Assembly (NCBI GenBank): GCA_025922715.1
Contig: JAICHH010000062.1
Location: 1 to 9,382, forward strand
Source of the DNA: Nitrososphaeraceae archaeon
Lineage (GTDB): Archaea > Thermoproteota > Nitrososphaeria > Nitrososphaerales > Nitrososphaeraceae
Length of the DNA: 9,382 nt
Direction: 5' to 3'
Position numbers and translations under genes: made by a program. The stretch's first letter is position 1, and every line of letters starts with the position of its first letter. The notes under the pieces are model-generated. The model saw only the letters and a program-made list of their open reading frames with translations, did not search any database and had not been told where the DNA came from. Below are positions 1 to 5,792 of this stretch, one piece after another.

Positions 1-1
1 A

Positions 2-46
2 AACGGAAATGACGTTGCAAACTTCACAGGTAACAAAATGAAATGA
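2..46 (+). CDS. possible 3' end of a gene entering from the left
   Basis: In the frame beginning at base 2 the sequence reads NGNDVANFTGNKMK and then a TGA stop at 44-46. The first 35 bases are about 44% G+C, far above the surrounding intergenic DNA, which is what the end of a coding region would look like here. A second frame (3-41, ending in TGA) is also open, so the frame is not certain. Too little is present to name a product. A T-tract at 135-141 could end this transcript. Confidence 0.25.
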   Translation, partial: NGNDVANFTGNKMK

Positions 47-365
47 AATCTATTCTTGATAATATGGTCAGGATTTGGATACTGCTTGCAAACTTGCTAA
101 AGTAGATAAGGTCCAGGTTATTGAGATTGTACAATTTTTTTCAACACTTAAATATTGTAAGCCCGATTCATTATACAATCTTATATGGAAAATATAAGAT
201 GATATCATCTTCAAAGTCATAGCCTTTCTATTATTAGGATTGTTTCTATCCCTCAATAATAGTAGTAGTTGGTTATGGCTTTTATTATTACAATTTACGG
301 ACAGTATTATGCTTAATGCAAATTAAATAAAAAAATTTAACTAACTCATTATTTTATAACTATTG
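47..365. other. intergenic region with no convincing gene
   Basis: About 320 bases between the possible partial gene on the left and the exported-protein gene at 366. The - strand open frame at 68-256 has no recognisable motif and no clear promoter, and I do not call it. The 3' part is A/T-rich and contains TTAAAT-A6-ATTTAA at 323-340, an inverted repeat centred about 34 bases before the ATG at 366. This is the best candidate for the promoter region of that gene. Confidence 0.5.
126..141 (+). terminator. possible terminator: short palindrome with T7
   Basis: A 10-bp perfect palindrome, ATTGTACAAT (126-135), runs directly into a tract of seven T (135-141). Archaeal RNA polymerase stops at oligo-T, so this could end the transcript of the gene that seems to finish at 46. 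The palindrome has no loop and is short, so only the T-tract carries weight. Confidence 0.3.
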
Positions 366-965
366 ATGAAACCAATTTTCTTTGTTTCTTTTTTGCTGAC
401 TGTATTAATACTCACTTTCAGTATAGTATGTTTAACGACTTTCAATCAGGTATTTGGCTCGAATGAAAAAAGCACTGATAATAAACAAAATATCTTAAAC
501 TGTAGTGAGATAGGTCCCCATTTACTTGTAAAAGTTGTAACTGAAAAAGGAACAGAAAACGTCATAGCTGATTTTAAACGTTTCGTTAAAGACAAAGTAA
601 TTGTAAGTGAGACTTCCTATAGAGATCAAAATGAATGTTTAGAAGATACAATAGAGCTAAAAGGAGGAGAAAGGATTAGGCTAATCTTTATGGAATGTAG
701 CAACAATGATAATTGTGAGATAAAAGAAGATGCGTTTAATGATATCGTAATTTTGTCAAATCTAACTGAAGATGAAATTAATTATGATAATATCAAAACA
801 AGCACATTTGGTGAAACCAAAACTTTTGAACCTGACGGTAACTCTAAATTTAAAATCCCTCATAATATACATAAAAATTTCAATTCGTTGATTATAACAT
901 CACAGTTTGGAAAAGATGAACAACAAAGAGATTTTGTCTTGACAGATAATATAATATTAAGATAG
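366..965 (+). CDS. exported Cys-containing protein of unknown function
   Basis: A 199-residue protein that I do not recognise. Residues 4-26 are a strongly hydrophobic segment (FFVSFLLTVLILTFSIVCLTT) acting as a signal peptide or membrane anchor, with a possible cleavage near VFG-S at residue 31. The rest is hydrophilic and should lie outside the cytoplasm. It contains four cysteines (46, 91, 111, 117), enough for two disulfides, and alternating hydrophobic stretches such as HLLVKVV (52-58) and IRLIFMEC (104-111) that suggest a beta-rich fold. The frame also opens with TTG at 363, directly before the ATG at 366; the ATG is the better start and would give a leaderless mRNA from the A/T-rich element around 331-340. 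No Shine-Dalgarno sequence is visible. It is transcribed alone, with a hairpin and T-tract behind it. Exported location is fairly sure; function is unknown. Confidence 0.8.
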   Translation: MKPIFFVSFLLTVLILTFSIVCLTTFNQVFGSNEKSTDNKQNILNCSEIGPHLLVKVVTEKGTENVIADFKRFVKDKVIVSETSYRDQNECLEDTIELKGGERIRLIFMECSNNDNCEIKEDAFNDIVILSNLTEDEINYDNIKTSTFGETKTFEPDGNSKFKIPHNIHKNFNSLIITSQFGKDEQQRDFVLTDNIILR

Positions 966-968
966 TCC

Positions 969-1003
969 ATGGCAAAATAAGCCATTAACATTTTCATTTT
1001 TTT
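969..1003 (+). terminator. hairpin plus T-tract terminator
   Basis: Four bases after the TAG of the 366-965 gene, ATGGC (969-973) pairs with GCCAT (981-985) around a 7-base A/T loop. The sequence then runs into TTTT and a T7 tract ending at 1003. Hairpin followed by T-tract is what a factor-independent stop would look like. The stem is only 5 bp. Confidence 0.5.
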
Positions 1004-1165
1004 AGGTCAAGTTAAGTTAAAGAAGGACAACTACTTCATTTGTAATTAAGAACCAACCAACTATTTTCTAAATAGTAACAAGACACAAAGACAATTATCT
1101 ATGTGAAATACATACAAAGAATATTTTTATTTGTTATATAGTATGTAGACAAAACTTAAAAATTA

Positions 1166-1180
1166 ATATAAATTTATATA
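1166..1180 (+). promoter_or_regulatory. TATA box of a leaderless promoter
   Basis: TTTATATA at 1173-1180 is a near-ideal archaeal TATA element. The 14-bp stretch ATATAAATTTATAT at 1166-1179 is a perfect palindrome. The middle of the element lies about 25-29 bases before the ATG at 1202, the spacing expected between TATA box and transcription start, so the mRNA should begin at or next to the start codon. This spacing favours ATG 1202 over the GTG at 1190. Confidence 0.65.
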
Positions 1181-1201
1181 TTATTATGAGTGCCTTTATT
1201 A

Positions 1202-1729
1202 ATGACAAAAAACCCGTCTAATATACTTATAGTTCTCTCAGGATTAAGTCTATTAACTATAAGTAGTATCTCCATAATTGGAATAGCAGAATCATACGCC
1301 CAATCAAGTGAATTACAGTCAAAATCACCATCATCAACAATTCATATAACAAAAGATTCTTCAAATTCTTATGTATTATCTTCAGGTTCTTCCCAGATTG
1401 GTACATTTGATACTTCATATACTATAGTAGGAAGCGTTACTTCGCTTAAAGAGTCAACTGATCTGATAACATCAACAATCATAAAGGACTTTGATAAATC
1501 CCCAGTTATAGGATATGTTATAGCTCATAAAAGTAAATCCGACTCTAAATTGCCAACTTTAGCAAACCCATTTGTAGATAAAGCAACAATAAATGAAAAA
1601 ATCAAAAGTGAAATTCAAAGTTCAATAAGTTCATCTCAAAAATTAAAGACCTCTCAAGCGGAAATAAAATGTAATTTTGGCATGGAAATAAATGATTGGA
1701 AATGTAGTACACATGGTCTATTAGGCTAA
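1202..1729 (+). CDS. exported Ser-rich protein of unknown function
   Basis: A 175-residue protein I do not recognise. Residues 1-33 form a classical signal peptide: a short charged start (MTKN), a hydrophobic core (ILIVLSGLSLLTISSISIIGI) and a cleavage site after SYA before QSSE, a pattern frequent in exported thaumarchaeal proteins. The mature part begins with a Ser-rich low-complexity stretch (about residues 35-70), followed by a region with alternating hydrophobic residues (TIVGSV, PVIGYVIAHK). It ends with two cysteines, 157 and 168, which could close an 11-residue disulfide loop at the C terminus. An in-frame GTG at 1190 would add four residues, but the TATA box at 1173-1180 places the transcript start near 1202, so the ATG is preferred. 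It is a single gene convergent with the - gene at 1873-2427. Export is confident; function is unknown. Confidence 0.82.
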   Translation: MTKNPSNILIVLSGLSLLTISSISIIGIAESYAQSSELQSKSPSSTIHITKDSSNSYVLSSGSSQIGTFDTSYTIVGSVTSLKESTDLITSTIIKDFDKSPVIGYVIAHKSKSDSKLPTLANPFVDKATINEKIKSEIQSSISSSQKLKTSQAEIKCNFGMEINDWKCSTHGLLG

Positions 1730-1756
1730 CAACTATAATTAATATTTTGCTTTCAA

Positions 1757-1804
1757 ATTATTATAATTATTATATTATTGTTATTATTGCTATTATTATT
1801 GTTA
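1757..1804. repeat. ATT/TTA microsatellite in a convergent intergenic spacer
   Basis: Between two genes that end facing each other, about 48 bases consist almost only of ATT/TTA triplets with a few G or C interruptions. Runs of T on one strand and of A/T on the other may serve as a termination zone for both genes. It looks like a slippage product and not a structured element, and no perfect hairpin of note is present. Confidence 0.6.
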
Positions 1805-1872
1805 CTGTCTATAGTTTTTTGTAGATTTTAAATTCCTACATATTACCTTAAAGCTTGAAAAAGGTTGAACCA

Positions 1873-2427
1873 CTAAGTAGAAAGTTCTGAATTTATAGTT
1901 ACATTAAATTTATCATCAACAAGGCTATCTATTGTCTTTATATTAGATACATTTATTTTAAATGGAAGAATAACCTTTGCAGTAGATTGCCCTTCTTCTA
2001 AGGCTTTATATGTTAAACCTGATATACCTGAAATACGTTGAACTATCACTTTTTCTCCTGCATTTAATATAACTGGTTCTGACATCATCTTACACGCAGG
2101 AGCAGGTAATTCTTCAACTTTGTAGTCAAATACTGCATACAGTTCAGAGTCACAAAGATTTGCTATGAAAGTGATAGGGTACATTCCTGTATTTTTAACA
2201 GTTGCATTTATACTAAATTCTTCTCCTACATGAATTTTATTTGGAATAGTTTTAATCTGTTCAACTTGCAATACTAAAGGATTGGCTAATTCGTCTGAAG
2301 AAGTAAAATCAGTTAAATTTGTATTTATAATAGATTCAGAATCAATCATTTGTTGTGAACTATATAGTAAACAAATTGATATAACAAATGATAATACTAT
2401 ATTTAATATTGCTATAAAAATACTCAT
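1873..2427 (-). CDS. anchored or exported protein with an Ig-like beta-sandwich domain
   Basis: A 184-residue protein. Residues 1-23 are a hydrophobic signal or anchor (IFIAILNIVLSFVISICLLY). After a Ser/Thr/Asn-rich spacer (about 28-48), residues 50-180 have the look of a CARDB-like or other immunoglobulin-like beta-sandwich. The sequence VGEEFSINATVKNTG (67-81) is typical of the early strands of such domains, where 'inadequate support' strands give 'a(x)V.N.G'. Cysteines at 92 and 112 are well placed for a disulfide between strands, and LNAGEKVIVQ (121-130) fits the later strand before the final Thr/Val-rich strands. Such domains usually mediate adhesion or protein contacts at the cell surface; no catalytic residues are visible. 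The ATG at 2427 lies about 27 bases after a TATA-like element at 2451-2458, so the mRNA is probably leaderless. The fold assignment is inference; export is likely. Confidence 0.8.
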   Translation of the reverse strand: MSIFIAILNIVLSFVISICLLYSSQQMIDSESIINTNLTDFTSSDELANPLVLQVEQIKTIPNKIHVGEEFSINATVKNTGMYPITFIANLCDSELYAVFDYKVEELPAPACKMMSEPVILNAGEKVIVQRISGISGLTYKALEEGQSTAKVILPFKINVSNIKTIDSLVDDKFNVTINSELST

Positions 2428-2450
2428 GGAGTTAATGAGGAGTATGTTAT

Positions 2451-2466
2451 CTATAAAGAATTCTTT
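2451..2466 (-). promoter_or_regulatory. TATA-like element with adjoining 12-bp palindrome
   Basis: Read on the - strand, CTTTATAG (2451-2458) sits about 27 bases before the ATG at 2427, the right place for a leaderless archaeal promoter. It overlaps AAAGAATTCTTT (2455-2466), a perfect 12-bp palindrome lying where the BRE would be. The palindrome could be a regulator site but may be chance in such A/T-rich DNA. Confidence 0.45.
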
Positions 2467-2824
2467 TCTTAATTCGGAAAAGTTTTATGGATTGAAAGAC
2501 ACAATTATATTTTATAATTTTTTTACTAGAAATTTATTTATTTTTGTTTATTGTATTCTCTTTCTTCTTTTAATAATGCTCGAATTTAATTGTCACGATC
2601 CAAAACTTTAGAGATTGAATTAGATTTTCTAGTTTGAGGGATTATTGTCAAAATAGTTGTAGAAGCTTTTTATGAATATAGAAAGGATTATTATTATCAC
2701 TTTTAGATAACTAAATGTATAATTCACACGCTTATATTATCGTAAATTGGAGATTCTAGATAACAAAAATTAAATGTATCCAGGTTAGGTCCTTACAGAT
2801 ATTTACTTTGAATTGTGATATAGT
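2467..2824. other. intergenic region with no convincing gene
   Basis: A + strand open frame (2282-2611) enters this region from the opposite strand of the Ig-like gene; it is mostly a shadow and has no signal of its own. From 2612 onward all frames close quickly. At 2769-2786 there is a near copy of a sequence found upstream of the VOC gene at 3328-3344. No RNA gene was recognised. Confidence 0.5.
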
Positions 2825-2847
2825 ATCTAACGTAAGAAACGTTAGAT
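2825..2847 (-). terminator. perfect 9-bp hairpin behind the VOC gene
   Basis: ATCTAACGT (2825-2833) and ACGTTAGAT (2839-2847) are perfect complements around the 5-base loop AAGAA. The element begins 42 bases after the stop of the 2890-3300 gene. No T-tract follows on the - strand, so it may protect the mRNA 3' end, or be a DNA-binding site, and not be a classical terminator. The G+C of the stem ends is higher than its surroundings. Confidence 0.5.
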
Positions 2848-2889
2848 GAAAATATATACTACAGACAAAAGTATTGGAAGTAATAAATA

Positions 2890-3300
2890 TCAATTGTCTA
2901 CTGGCCAAGCATTTGCAGTTATCAATTCAACTACATTTCCCGAAGGATCACGAAAATATATTGATTTGCTATTTCCAATTTTTAATTCTTTTTCAATATT
3001 AATTTGATTCTTTTGTAAAAGATCCTTCCATTTTTCATAATCTTCTATATTAATTTCTAAAGCAAAGTGAACTATTGATGGGGGTGTAATAGCACCGTGG
3101 ACAGGAAACATATTATTAGAACCATTTAGTGTACTTTCAGGATTAAAGATTAAAAGCATACTTTTTCCTGCCTTGAGAAACACATGTCTTCCATTTTCTT
3201 CGGATACAAAATCCAAGCCCAAATTATTAATGTAAAAGTTTTTCATTTCTTTTAATTTAGTCGAATAAATACATGTTTCAACTATTTTTGTAAATTTCAT
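2890..3300 (-). CDS. VOC-superfamily (glyoxalase/bleomycin resistance-like) protein
   Basis: A 136-residue cytoplasmic protein with the paired beta-alpha-beta-beta-beta modules of the vicinal oxygen chelate superfamily. The first module starts with IVETCIYSTKLKEMKNFYINNLGLDF (split here as ETCIYS at 8-13 and FYINNLGL at 22-29). The second has VHFALEI (77-83) and ends with IYFRDPSGNVVELIT (114-128). Aligned by eye to other members, the metal ligands would be E8, H78 and E125, so a metal-dependent enzyme is plausible. The subfamily with 'ETCLY' at the start, 'LLIF.P..T' and 'HGA' in the middle and 'SIYFRDP.GN..E' at the end is common in bacteria but has no settled substrate. No signal peptide. 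An A/T-rich TATA-like element at about 3320-3333 lies 27 bases upstream of the ATG, consistent with a leaderless mRNA. Family assignment is firm; the reaction (isomerase, thiol transferase or dioxygenase) cannot be told. Confidence 0.92.
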   Translation of the reverse strand: MKFTKIVETCIYSTKLKEMKNFYINNLGLDFVSEENGRHVFLKAGKSMLLIFNPESTLNGSNNMFPVHGAITPPSIVHFALEINIEDYEKWKDLLQKNQINIEKELKIGNSKSIYFRDPSGNVVELITANAWPVDN

Positions 3301-3319
3301 TCATTTTATCTTTTACCAT

Positions 3320-3333
3320 TTAAATAAATTAAT
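3320..3333 (-). promoter_or_regulatory. TATA-like promoter of the VOC gene
   Basis: On the - strand AATTTATTTAAATG lies with its middle about 27 bases before the ATG at 3300, the usual archaeal TATA-to-start spacing. Directly upstream is CCTAGATACATTAA, which resembles a second copy at 2769-2786 and may be part of a regulator or BRE site. Confidence 0.45.
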
Positions 3334-3344
3334 GTATCTAGGTT

Positions 3345-3541
3345 TCTCAACTATAAAAGAACACAAAAGTGTTTTAAATCTATGGTTCGCATCAATATAT
3401 CTAATTAGGCTACTAATATCGTTGGATATCTATGGGAATTAGGTTATTGATTGATTGTCATATTTAAATACTAAATTACATTCACCAAAAAACGCTTTAA
3501 CCATCAAGAATACCTACCAATACTGATTGCTTTCTTTTTTC
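3345..3541. other. intergenic region with no gene
   Basis: No frame of useful length is open on either strand. Two nested short repeats, CTAATT/AATTAG (3401-3406 and 3437-3442) around ATATC/GATAT (3416-3420 and 3425-3429), could fold, but the stems are short and A/T-rich. No RNA gene was recognised. Confidence 0.4.
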
Positions 3542-3571
3542 TTCTAATAGAATTATGTATATCTATTAGAA
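3542..3571 (-). terminator. perfect 10-bp hairpin behind the patatin gene
   Basis: TTCTAATAGA (3542-3551) and TCTATTAGAA (3562-3571) pair perfectly around a 10-base loop. The element starts 41 bases after the stop of the 3613-4803 gene, nearly the same distance as the hairpin behind the VOC gene. On the - strand it is followed by AAGAAAAAAGAAAG, not by T, so it is more likely an mRNA 3'-end structure than a T-tract terminator. Confidence 0.5.
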
Positions 3572-3612
3572 ATATAAATTGTGCTTATAACAATATTCTC
3601 TATTTAATGAGT

Positions 3613-4803
3613 TTAAGAACATACGTAATTTAAACTATTTAGAGCTTTATTCTCCCCTTCACTAATAAGTTCTTTAATTGTCTTAACTGAAAAGTCAGCA
3701 TTTTGTAATGAATATGGTGTTTGATTATTTTCTCTACTAATTCTGTTGATCTTTAGAATTTTAGCACCATATTTTTCTACCAATAGTTTATGTTCTTTTT
3801 CGATATATTTAATTATATCTTTATCAATTTTTGAATGATCCTGTTCCTTAAAAATATCGTATAATCTTTCTATTAAAGTAATATGTCGAGTTATAAGTCT
3901 AGACATTTTGCATAGACTCTCATCTTTATCAGTGAACATTATATCTTTGGCTCTAGATTGAACTTCACTCATATTTGATGGAAGCTTATCTATTTTTTTA
4001 GGATAATTTTCGATTATAAATATATTTTTATCGTTACTAGGAGAAGCCATCATAACTTCGCGTATTGGAGTATTGCTTAATAAAGATCCATCCCATGCAT
4101 ATACGTTATCATTTACTTCTCTCCATGGGAATCCATATTGAGGATATCCAATTGTAGCTAAAAGATGTTTCATCTGTATCTGTGTTTTGTAACTGTCAAA
4201 TATTATTGGTTCAGCTGAAAGTACATCAACAGCAGAAATTATAAGTCGTATTGTATTATTGGAACCATCATTATTATTAATATTATTACGTTTTGTATCT
4301 GGGGACAATTTTTTAAAATCTATGTACTTTTCTAATGTTTTTTCCAATAAAGTATTATCATATATATAAGTCCAATTTGATGGTAACATATTGTAATCAT
4401 TTGAAGTATTACATCTAAACATATTCCAATTACACCATCTAGGAACAAAGAATTTTGGAACGCCAAAAAATGCTGCATTTAATGCTGCAGAAGAGGATCT
4501 CTTGAAATTAATTTGATTGTTTTGATAATCATAATCAAAAGAAAAGATATCAGGGATGATGTTATAACTACTTTCTGCTATCTCTATCCAAAAATCTTCT
4601 AAATCTTTTTGAGGATTTTCATTTTTACTTCCAGCAGTTATCGCTCCGTTAATTGCTCCTATTGATGTTCCCGCTATTATGTCAAATTTTATATCTTTTT
4701 TTGCAAAGGTTTTGCAAACTCCACATGCGAAAGCACCTAGTGAACCGCCACCCTGTAATATTAATACATTTTCAATATCTTTTACATGTGTATGATTATA
4801 CAT
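3613..4803 (-). CDS. patatin-like phospholipase with Ser-Asp dyad
   Basis: A 396-residue cytoplasmic lipid acyl hydrolase of the patatin family, expected to cleave fatty-acyl esters. NVLILQGGGSLGAFACG (13-29) holds the glycine-rich oxyanion loop, GTSIG (45-49) the nucleophile elbow with Ser47, and WDGSLLSNTPI (237-247) the second catalytic residue, Asp238, as DGS where most members have DGG or DGA. The C-terminal part, including FSVKTIKELISEGENKAL (371-388), resembles the DUF3734-type tail found behind many bacterial patatin domains. An Asn-rich insert (about 173-183) coded by TTA/ATT triplets lies between the motifs. The frame also opens with a TTG at 4863, adding 20 poorly conserved-looking residues; ATG 4803 is preferred. 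A/T-rich TATA-like sequence lies at 4850-4862 and 4873-4887, so a leader of about 30-50 bases is possible. There is no signal peptide. Substrate is unknown: archaeal membranes are ether-linked, so storage polyester, acyl-CoA or foreign lipid are alternatives. Confidence 0.93.
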   Translation of the reverse strand: MYNHTHVKDIENVLILQGGGSLGAFACGVCKTFAKKDIKFDIIAGTSIGAINGAITAGSKNENPQKDLEDFWIEIAESSYNIIPDIFSFDYDYQNNQINFKRSSSAALNAAFFGVPKFFVPRWCNWNMFRCNTSNDYNMLPSNWTYIYDNTLLEKTLEKYIDFKKLSPDTKRNNINNNDGSNNTIRLIISAVDVLSAEPIIFDSYKTQIQMKHLLATIGYPQYGFPWREVNDNVYAWDGSLLSNTPIREVMMASPSNDKNIFIIENYPKKIDKLPSNMSEVQSRAKDIMFTDKDESLCKMSRLITRHITLIERLYDIFKEQDHSKIDKDIIKYIEKEHKLLVEKYGAKILKINRISRENNQTPYSLQNADFSVKTIKELISEGENKALNSLNYVCS

Positions 4804-4863
4804 TGTTTTTACTTTATTAGAAGAATGATTCCTAATATTTGTCTTTTCGAAATAATATAACAA

Positions 4864-5389
4864 TTATCTTGAATTTATATTATATTTGAGATATGAGATT
4901 TACAGATCTGAAGTGAGTAATAATATAAACACTTTAAGATTTGATTCATTCTATACGGCAATCTTCACATAGACTCAAATTTTACACATCTAAACAATGT
5001 TAAAAACCTAGTAAATTTTACAATATTCTCATTGTTTAGGAAAAATAATTATCGTTAAGAGATCAATTCCTATTGAAGATATGAAATTTTTATAACTATA
5101 GAGTATTTGTCAAGTCGTTGTATTGTAGTTCTAGCCTAATCATATGTTTATAGTAATTGGTTACTTCAAGATTAAGCTATTACATCTAGTTGTCTTAATT
5201 CTTAAAGTAATAATTATATATACTCTTCAATCAAGCCATAGCCATCCCAATAGTCGTCCTTGATATTCTATGGCTATTAAATAAAGTTTACAATTACACA
5301 GAATAAATTAATTGTATTTTTCTTATTTTTTCTAAAAAAATAAATAATAAATAATATGTAAAATTTATCAGAAAATTTAATCTCTAACT
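4864..5389. other. long divergent intergenic region
   Basis: The space between the - strand patatin gene and the + strand 54-residue gene. It must hold both promoters. I see no gene: the longest small frame, ATG at 5144 to TGA at 5263 (39 residues, hydrophobic), has no TATA box at the right distance. Two structural elements are present: a 10-bp inverted repeat at 4990-5039 and interlaced repeats at 5230-5275. Confidence 0.5.
4990..5039. repeat. perfect 10-bp inverted repeat with 30-base spacer
   Basis: CTAAACAATG (4990-4999) is exactly complementary to CATTGTTTAG (5030-5039). Inside the 30-base spacer a second, smaller inverted repeat (GTAAA, 5011-5015, with TTTAC, 5017-5021) is present. It lies about 190 bases upstream of the patatin start and 380 upstream of the 54-residue gene. 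It could be a two-site operator bound by a dimer on one face of the helix, or a folded RNA; neither is shown by the sequence alone. Confidence 0.5.
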
Positions 5390-5403
5390 TTTATATATAT
5401 AAA
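5390..5403 (+). promoter_or_regulatory. strong TATA box, leaderless promoter
   Basis: TTTATATATATAAA is a perfect 14-bp palindrome and an ideal archaeal TATA element. Taking TTTATATA (5390-5397) as the box, the ATG at 5420 lies about 26 bases downstream of its middle, exactly where transcription should start. This is the clearest promoter in the window and suggests strong, leaderless expression of the 54-residue protein. Confidence 0.75.
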
Positions 5404-5419
5404 TGCAACAACTATTACA

Positions 5420-5584
5420 ATGGAAAACGATAAGGATATAAAAATTGAAACAGATGAAGAAGTAGGATTAGATGATAAAATAAAGGCAGGAGCAAGAGCA
5501 GTAGGTAAAAAAATTGCAGACCCTGATAGGGACACCGGTGCAGAATACGAAGCAGAAAAAGCAAAAGAAAGAGTTGTTGATTGA
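5420..5584 (+). CDS. small highly charged 54-residue protein
   Basis: A short gene reading MENDKDIKIETDEEVGLDDK then IKAGARAVGKKIADPDRDTG and AEYEAEKAKERVVD. It is rich in Asp, Glu and Lys, has no Cys and no membrane segment, and should be cytoplasmic. The middle (about residues 16-33) can form an amphipathic helix with small residues on one face (KAGARAVGKKI), followed by a DPDRDTG turn and a second charged helix (41-51). That layout recalls small stress or nucleoid-type proteins such as CsbD-like or LEA-like families, but I cannot assign it to one. An ATG at 5403 is in another frame and closes after 12 codons. Its reality is supported by the ideal TATA box 26 bases upstream, higher G+C than its flanks, and a hairpin plus T-tract immediately downstream. 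It is transcribed alone. Coding status is likely; function is unknown. Confidence 0.8.
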   Translation: MENDKDIKIETDEEVGLDDKIKAGARAVGKKIADPDRDTGAEYEAEKAKERVVD

Positions 5585-5590
5585 ATTTAT

Positions 5591-5640
5591 TTTACATTAT
5601 TATTTTTAATCAAGTTGTAATGTAAATTTGTCCTTTTTTT
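5591..5640 (+). terminator. hairpin plus T7 terminator
   Basis: Six bases after the TGA of the small gene, TTTACATTA (5591-5599) pairs with TAATGTAAA (5618-5626), 9 bp, around an 18-base loop. A tract of at least seven T (5634-5640) follows seven bases later. It is the best terminator in the window and matches the strong promoter of the same gene. Confidence 0.65.
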
Positions 5641-5658
5641 ATTGCAATTGCAATAAAA
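5637..5658. repeat. 22-bp perfect palindrome
   Basis: The core ATTGCAATTGCAAT (5641-5654) reads the same on both strands and also contains ATTGCA twice in tandem. Flanking TTTT (5637-5640) and AAAA (5655-5658) extend the symmetry to 22 bp with no spacer. It overlaps the T-tract of the terminator on its left. It may help stop transcription from both sides, as the neighbouring genes converge here, or be a dimeric protein's binding site. Confidence 0.7.
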
Positions 5659-5682
5659 TTGAAATCTAATAATTTGCATGTA

Positions 5683-5744
5683 TATCCATAATATCCATCT
5701 TCATATCCATTATTTACTATGCCCATTATCCATTATTGATCCAT
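5683..5744. repeat. cluster of degenerate TATCCAT repeats
   Basis: TATCCAT occurs at 5683, 5692, 5704 and 5727, with variants TGCCCAT at 5720 and GATCCAT at 5738. Six related units thus lie within 62 bases, irregularly spaced. On the - strand they read ATGGATA and would lie in the 3' untranslated part of the 5838-6812 transcript, beyond its hairpin. Slippage-born repeat or protein-binding cluster are both possible. Confidence 0.45.
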
Positions 5745-5792
5745 AGTTTGATGATATTCTATTTTAAATTAGAGCATAGTCTTATCTGCCTC

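Noticed and set aside
68..256. 62-residue - strand open frame
   Set aside because: No motif, no signal peptide, no promoter at leaderless distance, and ordinary intergenic base composition.
2282..2611. 109-residue + strand open frame overlapping the Ig-like gene
   Set aside because: Its first half is antisense to a well-supported gene and its second half is A/T-rich noise coding Phe/Leu/Ile; no family likeness.
5144..5263. 39-residue hydrophobic + strand frame
   Set aside because: No TATA-like element 24-30 bases before its ATG and no family likeness; overlaps the interlaced repeats.
5612..5728. 38-residue - strand frame with Gly/Tyr-rich start
   Set aside because: Runs through the TATCCAT repeats, the 22-bp palindrome and the terminator of the small gene; the composition is explained by the repeats.
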